Shown here: in pieces, positions 51,307-59,410 of the stretch
Layout of the letters: every line of letters starts with the position of its first letter
Numbering within the stretch: the first letter of the stretch is position 1
DNA from: Candidatus Melainabacteria bacterium
GTDB taxonomy: Bacteria; Cyanobacteriota; Vampirovibrionia; 2-02-FULL-35-15
Direction of reading: 5' to 3'
DNA: 59,447 nt
Assembly (NCBI GenBank): GCA_016201905.1
Contig: JACQBQ010000022.1
Span: 1-59,447 of the forward strand
Translations under genes and position numbers: made by a program
Notes under the pieces: generated by a model
Database searches by the model: none
Seen by the model: the letters and a program-made list of their open reading frames with translations, nothing else
Told to the model about the DNA's origin: nothing

Positions 51307-52389
51307 TTATTTATTAGTTCTGTTTTTATGATAACTAGCTAAATAGTTAACAAACTCATCTCCAAAGTTAGCTGGACTAAATGCCAGGGGCAACCACTCT
51401 TTAATGCTGGTTTTTCCTATGCCTGTAATTTTTCCTTCTTCGTCATGACTTACTAGAAATACTGGCGGATCATGTTCTTCTTCTCTTACCAGTTCTCCTT
51501 GCAAGTTATATTCAAGTAAGTGTTGCCTATCTTTGTACATTACATCAGGCATCATATTTGGATCTTCAGCTACAACAATCACGCTTTGTATACCTGAAGA
51601 ATCGTCTTCCCTTCTTCCTTGTCTTACTGCATCTCTTAGTGCATAAATAGGGTGATATTCTACCATTACGTCTCTACCGCCATGATGTAAACCACGATTT
51701 GTAACTATGGTTGCATAGTATCTTCTCTCAGGATGAATCTTTGGCGGGCAGTAAGGATCATTTGTTAGAAATTTTCCTTCTTTTATTGTCTTAGCAACTA
51801 AACTATTAAAGTCACCTTTATTCATTCCTAAAGCAGAATATACTTCAAGTCTCTTTCTAGCACCTATGTTTACTTCACGAGGAGTATCAAAGGTAAACGT
51901 TGACATTGGCACCACTACAGCAAGCCCTCCTTCAGGAGCACCAGATGCTATTTCAAAATTAGTACCGAAAGTATCTCTCATAATATCCCTGCAATTTCCA
52001 CATGGACTAGGAACATTTCCTGGATTACCTGCAATAATTCCAAGAACAAGGTCATCAGGATTCTCTCCTGATAGTGACAAGCTAGATCTATGTGCTGCAA
52101 CTGCAGATTCTTCTCCATGGAGAGCCTGACAAGATCCATACTCTACATTTCCTGCGGGCAAAGCGTGAGAGTTAGTTATAACTCCTTCTTTAACAAAATA
52201 ATTTGAAAACTTTGGATGTGCTACTTTTGAATTAACAGAAACAGTAAGAGCTTGTTCGTATATAGGAATGCGTTCTTGCTGCTCTTTTCGTAACTCAACT
52301 GTTTGAGGAGGAGTGTTGCGACGAAGAGGAGCAAGAGCTTTAAAATCCCATTTTCCTGTTGTTGTTTTGTTTACTGCTTCTACTACCAT
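51307..52389 (-). CDS. Cytidine-deaminase-superfamily protein with a long C-terminal extension
   Basis: Residues about 35-165 follow the CDA fold: AHPKFSNYFVKEGVITNSHALPAGNVEYGSCQALHGEESAVAAHR, with HGE at the zinc/catalytic position and SPCGNCRDIM as the two-Cys zinc motif. Classical cytidine deaminase has CAE; HxE is used by dCMP and tRNA deaminases. About 190 further residues (RRYYATIVTNRGLHHGGRDVMVEYHPIYALRDAVRQGRR and so on) form an unrecognised second domain, making it nearly three times the length of CDA. The substrate is unknown. There is no signal peptide. Confidence 0.65.
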   Translation of the reverse strand: MVVEAVNKTTTGKWDFKALAPLRRNTPPQTVELRKEQQERIPIYEQALTVSVNSKVAHPKFSNYFVKEGVITNSHALPAGNVEYGSCQALHGEESAVAAHRSSLSLSGENPDDLVLGIIAGNPGNVPSPCGNCRDIMRDTFGTNFEIASGAPEGGLAVVVPMSTFTFDTPREVNIGARKRLEVYSALGMNKGDFNSLVAKTIKEGKFLTNDPYCPPKIHPERRYYATIVTNRGLHHGGRDVMVEYHPIYALRDAVRQGRREDDSSGIQSVIVVAEDPNMMPDVMYKDRQHLLEYNLQGELVREEEHDPPVFLVSHDEEGKITGIGKTSIKEWLPLAFSPANFGDEFVNYLASYHKNRTNK

Positions 52390-52604
52390 GGTTAACCTCT
52401 CTTTACTTTCTATTTACCTTGTACTTACCTTTACCCTCTACCTATCGAGAGTAAAAAGTAACCTTAGTTTAAGTAAAAAGGAATTAAAGAAAGATGTAAA
52501 GATAACAGTATGTAAATAAGGTTATAGAGATTAAGAAAATAGATTTTAATTTTTTACAATTACAAAACAAATACCTTACATCCGGCATACATCAAATATG
52601 AAAT

Positions 52605-53783
52605 TTATTTAAGACTAGCGCCAGTTAAGCTTTTCTTTAGTCCCCAACTACTTTCAAACTCATCAATCAAGCTGTCTACAAGCATGTTCCAATTTTTATT
52701 TGTTTCTTTTAAAACTTTTCTTTGTCTTTTACTACTTGTACCACGTTTAAAAATTTCTTTTAGATTTCTCAGTTCCTTATCTGCTTTTAATTCTTTTGCT
52801 GTCGGTTCAAGTTCAAATATAAGTTTTTCAATGGCATCTTTTACTGAAACTGTTTTACCAAGTGAATCCATAATTAGTACTCCATCTATGCCATACCTTG
52901 CTGCACGCCATTTATTTTCCCGGATTAAAAATGATGGCAGATGACCAATTTCATCCCGACAGCGATATTTTTTGGCAAGATCGGCAATAAGCGCCTGTAT
53001 AAAAGCTGCTATAGATATAACATCATCAAGCAAAGGCATTGCATCACATACCCTAACTTCTATAGTTCCAAAATCAGGATGCGGCCTTACATCCCACCAA
53101 AGCTCACGTATTGATTCAATAGTTCCTGCCTTTTTTAAAACACTGACTAAATCATTGAACTCTTCATAGCTGTGTAATTTAAACGGTAGCCCTGTAGTCG
53201 GTAATGTTTCAAGGATCTTTACCCGATAAGATTCCATTCCTGAGTCTCTTTTTACCCAGAATGGTGAGCTGGCAGAGAGTGCTAAAAGATGCGGGAGGTA
53301 ATCCATAAGCGCATTATTAATTACTATTGCCTCATCACCACTACCAACCCCAATATGAACATGAAGACCAAAAATCAGCATTCGTTTTACAGGCATTTGA
53401 ATTTTATCTACTATATCCTGGTATCTTTTTAGAGGAGATATTTTCTGCAGTGCCCAGTTCGTAGTGGGATGAGTGCCTGCCATTGTAAGCTTTATGCCAA
53501 GCTTACTTGCATGCTCATATAAAACCCTGACATGTTTTATCAAATCATTTTTAAGTTCATCAATTGTGAGGCAAGGAACACTATTTATCTCAATAACAGA
53601 TTCAAAAAGTTCATGTTTTACATGTGGGTAACCGTTTAATGATTTTAAGAGTTTAGTTGTTCCGGTAGTAAGCTCTTTTGTATTTGGATCAATTAGCTGA
53701 AGCTCTAATTCAACTCCAACAGTATGATTTTTACAAGCATTAAAATGTCTTACCGGCATAGTTTTCATTTTAACATTGTGCAT
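52605..53783 (-). CDS. GCS2-family carboxylate-amine ligase (YbdK-like)
   Basis: The 392-residue protein has the glutamate-cysteine ligase type 2 pattern: FNACKNHTVGVELELQLID near the N-terminus, FGLHVHIGVGSGDEAI, RELWWDVRPHPDFGTIEVRVCDAMPLLDD and ENKWRAARYGIDG. Family members join glutamate (or another carboxylate) to an amine using ATP. No glutathione synthase (gshB) is adjacent, so glutathione synthesis cannot be claimed. It probably stands alone. Confidence 0.88.
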   Translation of the reverse strand: MHNVKMKTMPVRHFNACKNHTVGVELELQLIDPNTKELTTGTTKLLKSLNGYPHVKHELFESVIEINSVPCLTIDELKNDLIKHVRVLYEHASKLGIKLTMAGTHPTTNWALQKISPLKRYQDIVDKIQMPVKRMLIFGLHVHIGVGSGDEAIVINNALMDYLPHLLALSASSPFWVKRDSGMESYRVKILETLPTTGLPFKLHSYEEFNDLVSVLKKAGTIESIRELWWDVRPHPDFGTIEVRVCDAMPLLDDVISIAAFIQALIADLAKKYRCRDEIGHLPSFLIRENKWRAARYGIDGVLIMDSLGKTVSVKDAIEKLIFELEPTAKELKADKELRNLKEIFKRGTSSKRQRKVLKETNKNWNMLVDSLIDEFESSWGLKKSLTGASLK

Positions 53784-53812
53784 GCAGGAATGCTAAATAG
53801 ATCTAGTGTAGG

Positions 53813-53914
53813 GTGTCATTGCGAGGAAGCCTGAAGGGCTGACGAAGCAATCTCGATCGTCTTTTAAAAAATCATTTGGGATTGCTTCGCCCGCCAAGGC
53901 AGGCTCGCAATGAC
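53813..53914. repeat. Long palindromic repeat between the GCS2 gene and obgE
   Basis: It opens GTGTCATTGCGAGG, contains GACGAAGCAATCTCGATCG and GGGATTGCTTCGCCCGCC, and closes AGGCTCGCAATGACAT. It ends six bases before the obgE stop codon region, so it can form a large stem in the 3' end of that transcript. Confidence 0.85.
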
Positions 53915-53919
53915 ATAAA

Positions 53920-55215
53920 TTAACTCATCACCATTGTTTCCGGGCTATATTCAAACTGTACTCCTGAAATATATACAGTATCACCCTCTTTTGCTCCTGA
54001 TTTTTCTAACTCATCAAAAATACCAATGCTTTTTAATATTCTCATCAGATGAGCAACAGACTGGTAATCCTTTAAGTCAGTTACAGAAAGTAGTCCTTCA
54101 ATTTTTTTACCCTCGACGTAAAATTTCTTTTTTTCTTTATACACAGTAAATTCATCTAACCCATGATCAGTTGCCTGCGGATCATAAAACGTCTGAACTT
54201 CAAGGTTTTCTTCTTTCGGATATTTTTCAAGCATCTCAAACAATTGATTAAGCATATTATTCAGATTTTTCTTAGTAGCTGCTGAAATAAATAAAGGATT
54301 TAGTTTTTTCTTTTTAAATCTTTCTTTTAATTTCTCACATTCATCCTCTGATAAAAGATCAATTTTATTCAAAACTAGTAACTGTTTACGTTTTAAAAGA
54401 GATTTATCATATTCTTTAAGTTCATTCTGAATGATTTCATAAGCACTAAGAGGCTCTGTACCATTTACTCCACCTGCATCAATAATATGAATCAATAATC
54501 TTGTTCTTTCAATATGTCGTATAAAATCATGTCCTAATCCAGAGCCAAGCGAAGCACCTTTAATAAGTCCTGGTATATCAGCTATTACAACACCATCACC
54601 ATCAGGCTTTCTAAGCACACCTAGATTCGGTACAAGTGTAGTAAAAGGATAGTCAGCAATTTTTGGTTTTGCATGGCTTATAACACTTATAAGGGTAGAC
54701 TTACCAGCATTGGGCATTCCAATAATCCCAACTTCTGCAATTAGCTTAAGTTCTAGTTCAAGCTCGCGTTCTATAACCGGCTCTCCAGGTTCACAAAAAT
54801 GTGGTGCCTGTCTTGAACTGGTCGTAAAATGTGAATTACCCCTGCCGCCTTTTCCTCCTTCAGCAACTAGAACTTTTTGTTTATCAATAACTAGATCTGC
54901 AATAATTTCTTTAGTTAAAAAATCTTTTACAACTGTACCGCGTGGAGCTTTTATAACAAGATCTTCTCCAGCTTTACCACTCATATTTTTTGGTCCGCCT
55001 TTTTGACCATCACCAGCTTTAAAAATTGATTTGTATTTAAAATCAAGAAGCGTGCCCAGATTCTCATCTGCTTCAATGTAGACATTCCCGCCTCTGCCAC
55101 CATCCCCACCAGCTGGACCTCCTCGCGGTTCAAACTTTTCCCGCCTCCAGGCAACAATGCCATTGCCGCCCTTACCAGAGGAGATTTTGATTTTAGCGGT
55201 GTCAATGAATTTCAT
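53920..55215 (-). CDS. obgE: Obg/CgtA GTPase
   Basis: The 431-residue protein has the glycine-rich Obg fold (1-158), the G domain (about 160-330: GMPNAGKSTLI, ADYPFTTLVPNLG, DIPGLIKGA, NKIDLL, ISAATKKN) and a C-terminal OCT domain (about 350-425). Obg acts in ribosome large-subunit assembly and stress control. A 27-bp repeat lies in the 49-base space to the upstream udgB gene. Confidence 0.96.
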   Translation of the reverse strand: MKFIDTAKIKISSGKGGNGIVAWRREKFEPRGGPAGGDGGRGGNVYIEADENLGTLLDFKYKSIFKAGDGQKGGPKNMSGKAGEDLVIKAPRGTVVKDFLTKEIIADLVIDKQKVLVAEGGKGGRGNSHFTTSSRQAPHFCEPGEPVIERELELELKLIAEVGIIGMPNAGKSTLISVISHAKPKIADYPFTTLVPNLGVLRKPDGDGVVIADIPGLIKGASLGSGLGHDFIRHIERTRLLIHIIDAGGVNGTEPLSAYEIIQNELKEYDKSLLKRKQLLVLNKIDLLSEDECEKLKERFKKKKLNPLFISAATKKNLNNMLNQLFEMLEKYPKEENLEVQTFYDPQATDHGLDEFTVYKEKKKFYVEGKKIEGLLSVTDLKDYQSVAHLMRILKSIGIFDELEKSGAKEGDTVYISGVQFEYSPETMVMS

Positions 55216-55243
55216 TTGTTATTCTTTTCAATTTATGGTTGAA

Positions 55244-55270
55244 AGGGCGGGATAAATCCCGCCCCTACAG
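55244..55270. repeat. 27-bp stem repeat carrying the udgB stop codon
   Basis: AGGGCGGGATAAATCCCGCC plus CCTACAG. The udgB stop codon (TAG, 55265-55267) lies inside the conserved CTGTAGGGG edge of the element, so the gene's end is supplied by the repeat. Confidence 0.8.
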
Positions 55271-55972
55271 AGAACAATATTCTACCGCTTCCCTAAATAT
55301 TTGTCTAAACATTACAGGTGTTAGCTTTCCAGTTTGTGTATTTTGTCTGCTTGGATGATAACTTGCTATTAAAGTGTGAGGCAAGTCTTTTGATTTATAA
55401 ATTGCTCCGTGAGAAAATTTAAAATCCTTCTTTCTAGGAAGGACGTGCCAGTGACACACCCCTGCAGAAAACAACCATTTTAAATACCCATCAAATGCTA
55501 TCTTCCCAAGTGCAATGATTACTTTTACATTTTTCAATAATTTTATTTCTTCTTCAAAATATGGAAAGCAATTCTCCAATTCTTTCGGCGTGGGCTTATT
55601 TTGAGGTGGAGCACATCTGCCTACTGCTGTTATATAGCAGTTTTTTAGAATGAGGCCGTCATTGGCATGGATAAGAGCAGGGTTAAACCCTGCCCCTACA
55701 GGTTTATTACAAAGACCAACTTCATGCAAAATTTTGTACATAAAGTCTCCTGAGGAATCCCCGGTAAACATTCTTCCCGTTCTATTTGACCCAAATCTTC
55801 CCGGTGCAAGCCCTAAAATTAAAATTTCTGCATCATGATCTCCAAAACTTGGAACAGGTTTGCACCAATACGTGGAATATTTTTCTTTGATCTGGTTTAA
55901 ATACTTAACAAGGCGAGGACATTTTTTACACAATGTGACTTGCTTTTGTAATTGCAATAATTTATTCATCAT
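55265..55972 (-). CDS. udgB: Family 5 uracil-DNA glycosylase with repeat insertions
   Basis: The product has the family 5 (UdgB) signatures: CKKCPRL near the N-terminus (iron-sulfur Cys), motif A ILGLAPGRFGSNRTGRMFTGDSSGDF (A instead of the catalytic Asp/Asn of other families) and motif B ASYHPSRQNTQTGKLT, with RCAPPQNKPTP between. It removes uracil and other deaminated bases from DNA. A 27-bp stem repeat adds PVGAGFNPAL in frame after GLCNK, and a second copy provides the stop codon. Confidence 0.9.
   Translation of the reverse strand: MMNKLLQLQKQVTLCKKCPRLVKYLNQIKEKYSTYWCKPVPSFGDHDAEILILGLAPGRFGSNRTGRMFTGDSSGDFMYKILHEVGLCNKPVGAGFNPALIHANDGLILKNCYITAVGRCAPPQNKPTPKELENCFPYFEEEIKLLKNVKVIIALGKIAFDGYLKWLFSAGVCHWHVLPRKKDFKFSHGAIYKSKDLPHTLIASYHPSRQNTQTGKLTPVMFRQIFREAVEYCSL
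55675..55702. repeat. 27-bp stem repeat inserted in udgB
   Basis: GAGCAGGGTTAAACCCTGCCCC with the CTACAGG edge, read on the minus strand as PVGAGFNPAL. Uninterrupted family members join LCN to the following helix without this loop (family knowledge). The frame is preserved. Confidence 0.8.
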
Positions 55973-55975
55973 TCA

Positions 55976-56005
55976 TGTAGGTTCGTAGCATGCTACGAAC
56001 CTACA
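55976..56005. repeat. 30-bp perfect palindrome between prpC-like gene and udgB
   Basis: The 15-base arms beginning TGTAGGTTCGTAGCA are fully self-complementary with no loop. It sits 13 bases after the citrate-synthase-like stop and three bases before the udgB start. It could be a terminator stem, a cruciform or a small mobile repeat. Confidence 0.8.
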
Positions 56006-56018
56006 AACGGGATTATTT

Positions 56019-57152
56019 TTACCTTCTATCAATTGGTACAAATTCTCTTTGAGGTGGGCCTTGATAAAACGCTCTGGGCCTAATTAATCGATTATCAGAG
56101 AGCTGCTCAAGGATATGAGCTGACCAGCCAGCCATTCTACTTAAGACAAAGATTGGTGTATAAAGTGGAATTGGAATTCCAAGCAAGTAATAAACAAGTG
56201 CAGAATAAAAGTCAGCATTAGGAGGAAGTCCTTTCTTCTCCTTTACTATTTTTTCTATTCTTTCTGCTATTTCATAATACTTTGGGGTTCCTTTTTTTAC
56301 AGCTAGTTCCTGGGCATATTTTTTCATGACATTAGATCTGCCATCACCTTTTTTATAAACTCTGTGACCAAAACCCATGATTTTTTCTTTTCTGTTTAAC
56401 ATATCCAGTATGCCGGCTTCAGCATCAGATGGGCTTGAAAACTTTAACATTAATTCCATTGCTGCTTCATTTGCACCACCATGGAGAGGGCCCTTTAAAG
56501 CACCAATCCCAGAGGTAATGGCTGAATAAATATCAGACATAGTTGAAGCAGTAACCCTGGCACAAAAAGTAGATGCATTAAACTCATGTTCTGCATAAAG
56601 AATAAAGCTGGCATTTATTACTTTTTCTTCAAATGAATCCGGCTCTACACCTGTAACCAACTGTAAAAACCTACCTGCATAAGATAAGGTTTTCGTAATT
56701 TTTGGCACTGGCTGATTTTTGGAAAGATGAAACCATGTCATAAGTGCAAAAGGTAGTTTAGCTATAAGTGAATAAGCAATTTGTTTGGTTTCTTCAACAG
56801 AATACTGCTTATTTTCTTCAATAGCACCAATAAAGGAAACCGATGTCCTTAAAACATCCATAGGACTTGCTGCTTGTGGAATTTGTTTTAAAACTTTAAC
56901 AAGTGGTTTTGGGATTTTTCTTTCCTGAATAAATAATTTTGTAAGTCTTTTAAGTTCTCTTTTCTTTGGAAGTCTTCCCTCGATTAACAAATGTGCAACT
57001 TCTTCAAAATTTGCATTTTCAGAAAGAGCAGTTGCACTATAGCCTCTATACAGAAGGCTTTCATTTTCAGGATTTATCGTACAGATAGAAGTACTTCCAG
57101 CAATGACATCTTCCAGTCCCTTTGTAAATTGTTCAGTAAGCGTTGTTGACAT
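56019..57152 (-). CDS. prpC: Citrate/2-methylcitrate synthase
   Basis: The 377-residue enzyme is a short-type citrate synthase: catalytic His in GPLHGGANEAAMELM, His in IMGFGHRVYKKGDGRS, and Asp in NADFYSALVYYLLGIP, ending in GWSAHILEQ. Short forms include both citrate synthase and PrpC. Its neighbour 157 bases upstream on the same strand is prpB-like, which favours 2-methylcitrate synthase, but a dual or citrate role is equally possible because no other citrate synthase is seen. SD is weak. Confidence 0.8.
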   Translation of the reverse strand: MSTTLTEQFTKGLEDVIAGSTSICTINPENESLLYRGYSATALSENANFEEVAHLLIEGRLPKKRELKRLTKLFIQERKIPKPLVKVLKQIPQAASPMDVLRTSVSFIGAIEENKQYSVEETKQIAYSLIAKLPFALMTWFHLSKNQPVPKITKTLSYAGRFLQLVTGVEPDSFEEKVINASFILYAEHEFNASTFCARVTASTMSDIYSAITSGIGALKGPLHGGANEAAMELMLKFSSPSDAEAGILDMLNRKEKIMGFGHRVYKKGDGRSNVMKKYAQELAVKKGTPKYYEIAERIEKIVKEKKGLPPNADFYSALVYYLLGIPIPLYTPIFVLSRMAGWSAHILEQLSDNRLIRPRAFYQGPPQREFVPIDRR

Positions 57153-57220
57153 CTTTTTCTCCTCAGTTATTTAGCTATAATAAAGCATTTGTCATTTTTT
57201 ATCAATTGGTTATTTATTAC

Positions 57221-57303
57221 AGCTGGCTCTGTGGTGACGTTGCTCCTCGAGCCAGCTTTCCATCAACCGCTCGGCTTGCCAAATAATTGGTCAAGCCTCG
57301 CTC
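57221..57303. repeat. Two GC-rich stems between prpB and prpC
   Basis: AGCTGGCTC (57221) pairs with GAGCCAGCT (57249-57257) over a 19-base loop, and a second imperfect stem CGGCTTGCC / GGTCAAGCC follows to 57303. It resembles another interspersed repeat more than a riboswitch, but an operon-internal regulatory RNA cannot be excluded. Confidence 0.5.
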
Positions 57304-57309
57304 TATTAA

Positions 57310-58164
57310 CTAGTCTTTATTAAGGCTTAACCCTTTCTCCATTTCATAATAATTCAGGAGTCTGTATAGCTCATCCCTGGTCTGTAAATTATTTAAAATT
57401 GATTTCTGGGTACCTTCCTTTTTAAGAGTCTGATATACCTCTTCAACAGCTTTCATCATACGCCTGAAGGCAGTTAACGGGAAGATAACAAACCTCACTC
57501 CTATAAGCTCAAATTCATAAACTGATATGTATGGAGTCTTGCCAAACTCTGTCATATTAGCTAATACAGGAATCCTGAGAGAATCTACAAACCTCTTATA
57601 CTCATCTTTGCTCTCAAGTGCTTCAGCAAATATTGCATCTGCACCTGCGCTTTGATATTTCTTAGCACGCTCCAAAGCATCATCAAAGCCTAGAACATTT
57701 CTTGAATCAACACGAGCAATTATAAAAAAATCAGGATTTGTTCTGGCCCTAGTAGCATTTTGAATTTTCAAAGCCATTTCATCTGGAGAAATAACTTCTT
57801 TACCAGATCTGTGACCACAGCGTTTTGGAAAGACTTGATCTTCTAAATGAATACCTGCTGCACCAGCAGATTCTAGTCGTCTAACTGTCTCTGTTTCATT
57901 TCCAAACCCAGTGTCTGCATCGACCAATAGAGATGTTACATTTAACGTTTCAATATTTGTAATTCTCTTTGTTTCTGTTACAACATCATCTAATGTCGTA
58001 ATCCCTAAATCCGGTACACCAAAACATCCAGTTGCAATACCAGAACCAGAAAGATACAGTGCACTAAATCCAGCATTTTTTGCCAGTAGAGCAGATGCTG
58101 CATTAAATGCACCTGGTATAACAACAATTTTTTGTTCTTTTAAGAGTTGGTGGAAGGATTTCAC
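57310..58164 (-). CDS. prpB: Methylisocitrate lyase / PEP mutase family (PrpB-like)
   Basis: The 284-residue protein has the ICL/PEPM barrel motifs: VIPGAFNAASALLAKNAGFSALYLSGSG, LVDADTGFGN (metal), GIHLEDQVFPKRCGHRSGKEVIS (the KKCGH-type catalytic Cys loop) and IIARVDSR. The CGH loop fits methylisocitrate lyase. It cleaves 2-methylisocitrate to pyruvate and succinate. Adjacent citrate-synthase-type gene supports a methylcitrate route for propionyl-CoA; prpD and acnD are absent from the window. Confidence 0.88.
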   Translation of the reverse strand: MKSFHQLLKEQKIVVIPGAFNAASALLAKNAGFSALYLSGSGIATGCFGVPDLGITTLDDVVTETKRITNIETLNVTSLLVDADTGFGNETETVRRLESAGAAGIHLEDQVFPKRCGHRSGKEVISPDEMALKIQNATRARTNPDFFIIARVDSRNVLGFDDALERAKKYQSAGADAIFAEALESKDEYKRFVDSLRIPVLANMTEFGKTPYISVYEFELIGVRFVIFPLTAFRRMMKAVEEVYQTLKKEGTQKSILNNLQTRDELYRLLNYYEMEKGLSLNKD

Positions 58165-58183
58165 AGTTAAAAAATCTTTTACT

Positions 58184-58300
58184 TTAGTTTTTCTTTTTTT
58201 GTTTTTGCCTGTTTAGATCATACAAAAAATAGGATACAAGGAGCATAGCTGGAACTATAATTACCGCAATCATTAATAATCCGACATAATCATTGGTCAT
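58184..58300 (-). CDS. 38-aa single-TM basic-tail protein (cassette 3, second gene)
   Basis: One TM helix (YVGLLMIAVIIVPAMLLVSYFLY) follows MTND and ends DLNRQKQKKKN. The start overlaps the end of the 71-residue gene by 11 bases in another frame. GGAG lies seven to eight bases upstream of the ATG (GGAGAGCAAGA). Same layout as in cassettes 1 and 2. Confidence 0.6.
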   Translation of the reverse strand: MTNDYVGLLMIAVIIVPAMLLVSYFLYDLNRQKQKKKN

Positions 58301-58505
58301 TCTTGCTCTCCTTAACAGTATTATATCCTACATAGAATAAAAACCAGCTAAGCAAAGAAATAACAGAACATATTATCACTTTGTTGATTGAAAATCTCTT
58401 TTCTAAAAGTAAATATTGAAAAGTCATCGAACCTATAGGAACAAGAAAAGAAAAGCCTAAATTTTTAAATACACTTGAAACATATTTTTGTTTTTCTGTA
58501 ACCAC
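58290..58505 (-). CDS. Two-TM MV(S/T)EEQK-family protein (cassette 3, first gene), 71 aa
   Basis: It begins with GTG and reads MVTEKQKYVSSVFKNLGFSFLVPIGS, then a TM of about 20 residues (VIICSVISLLSWFLFYVGY) and a charged end. No SD is seen. Similar to the 69- and 75-residue proteins at 35.3 and 51.1 kb in the first 26 residues, much less beyond. A degenerate operator palindrome lies 33 bases upstream. Confidence 0.6.
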   Translation of the reverse strand: MVTEKQKYVSSVFKNLGFSFLVPIGSMTFQYLLLEKRFSINKVIICSVISLLSWFLFYVGYNTVKESKNDQ

Positions 58506-58537
58506 TACATAAAAATATCACTAAGTTTTCTTTTAAG

Positions 58538-58556
58538 ATGTAACCAAAGGTATCAA
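58538..58556. promoter_or_regulatory. Degenerate operator palindrome upstream of cassette 3
   Basis: ATGTAACCAAAGGTATCAA: the left arm and AAA centre are identical to cassette 2, the right arm differs at three positions. Confidence 0.55.
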
Positions 58557-58686
58557 AACAAAAGAAAAATATTAAACCTTAATTAAGAATGTGATCTCTT
58601 ATTTAGTGATCACAGGTAAAATCTCTGATAAGTTTAAGACATTTTTTACGTCCATTACCTTTTTCAATTTGTTCTCTTAAAAAGCT

Positions 58687-59079
58687 TTACGGCGTTGGTG
58701 TTGATTGTGGAACACAAGCACAGTATGGTGATGTTGAGTTTTGGATGCATTTTCCTGTAGGAACATTAGGTAGGTCACCAGGTAGGGGGCAAGGAAGACT
58801 TGACTTAATACAAATGCCTTCATTATATGTGCAGGGAGGTGGATCACAATTTGGTAATGGGTATGCAATGCAAATGCAAATTGGTGCACCAGAGCAACCT
58901 TGACTACATTCACCTGGTTGTCCTTTTGATGTTTTACACTTTTGTTTCCAGGGACATATAGGCACTACACTACTCTCATAAGCTTCAGTACAAGGATCTC
59001 CATAACTTGCTTTTGTTTGCAGGGAAACCCCTGCTCCAAGGACAATTGAAAGTGCTATAAAAACCAAATATTTTTTCAT
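58687..59079 (-). CDS. Secreted cysteine-rich protein, 130 aa
   Basis: The N-terminal signal peptide is clear (KKYLVFIALSIVLGAGVSLQTKA, cleavage after TKA). The mature part has about 18 cysteines with many Pro and Gly (CPWKQKCKTSKGQPGECSQGCSGAPICICI, CTYNEGICIKSSLPCPL, CIQNSTSPYCACVP), consistent with disulfide knots. AGGAG lies 10 bases upstream of the ATG. An 11-base C/G homopolymer lies 32 bases upstream and may affect expression. The function is unknown; a secreted effector or surface protein is possible. Confidence 0.7.
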   Translation of the reverse strand: MKKYLVFIALSIVLGAGVSLQTKASYGDPCTEAYESSVVPICPWKQKCKTSKGQPGECSQGCSGAPICICIAYPLPNCDPPPCTYNEGICIKSSLPCPLPGDLPNVPTGKCIQNSTSPYCACVPQSTPTP

Positions 59080-59110
59080 TTCATTCTTGCTCCTAGCTAA
59101 GTCATTTTTA

Positions 59111-59121
59111 CCCCCCCCCCC
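59111..59121. repeat. Poly-C/G tract of 11 bases upstream of the Cys-rich gene
   Basis: Eleven consecutive C on the + strand (G on the coding strand) in very AT-rich DNA, between a TATAAA-like sequence (about 59130) and the start codon at 59079. Such tracts vary in length by slippage. The rest of the 331-base gap holds a repeat and IS-flanking DNA. Confidence 0.75.
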
Positions 59122-59234
59122 GAGAATTTATAACTAGACTGTTTGTACTAGAGTAAAGAACAGAAGCTAAACCCAAGAATTTCTTGTTCCTTATTTCTGA
59201 AAGAGGGATAGCCCTAAAGCTTTGAATTCTTTCA

Positions 59235-59335
59235 TGTCATTCCAGGCTTGACCTGCCCGCTCCACCTTGTCGGAGACGAGGCGAGGAAATCCAGCATAGT
59301 TACGCTTGCGGCAATTTTCTGGATTCCCGCTTGGA
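59235..59335. repeat. GTCATTCC-family repeat near the right edge
   Basis: It opens TGTCATTCCAGGCTTG, holds CCTTGTCGGAGACGAGG, and closes CTGGATTCCCGCTTGG. It is a longer relative of the 28-bp element at 16.8 kb and lies just before an IS transposase start. Confidence 0.65.
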
Positions 59336-59410
59336 GGCTATCTCAAAACTCTGTAATGAAAGGCCACTATTTTTCTAACAAAACATCATGACATGTGGGA
59401 GGATAAAAAT

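Noticed and set aside
57221-57303. Riboswitch between prpB and prpC
   Set aside because: No conserved riboswitch core recognised; the GC-rich stems look like the interspersed repeats found elsewhere.
58677-58913. 78-residue minus-strand frame
   Set aside because: Out-of-frame shadow of the Cys-rich secreted protein gene, without SD or signal peptide.
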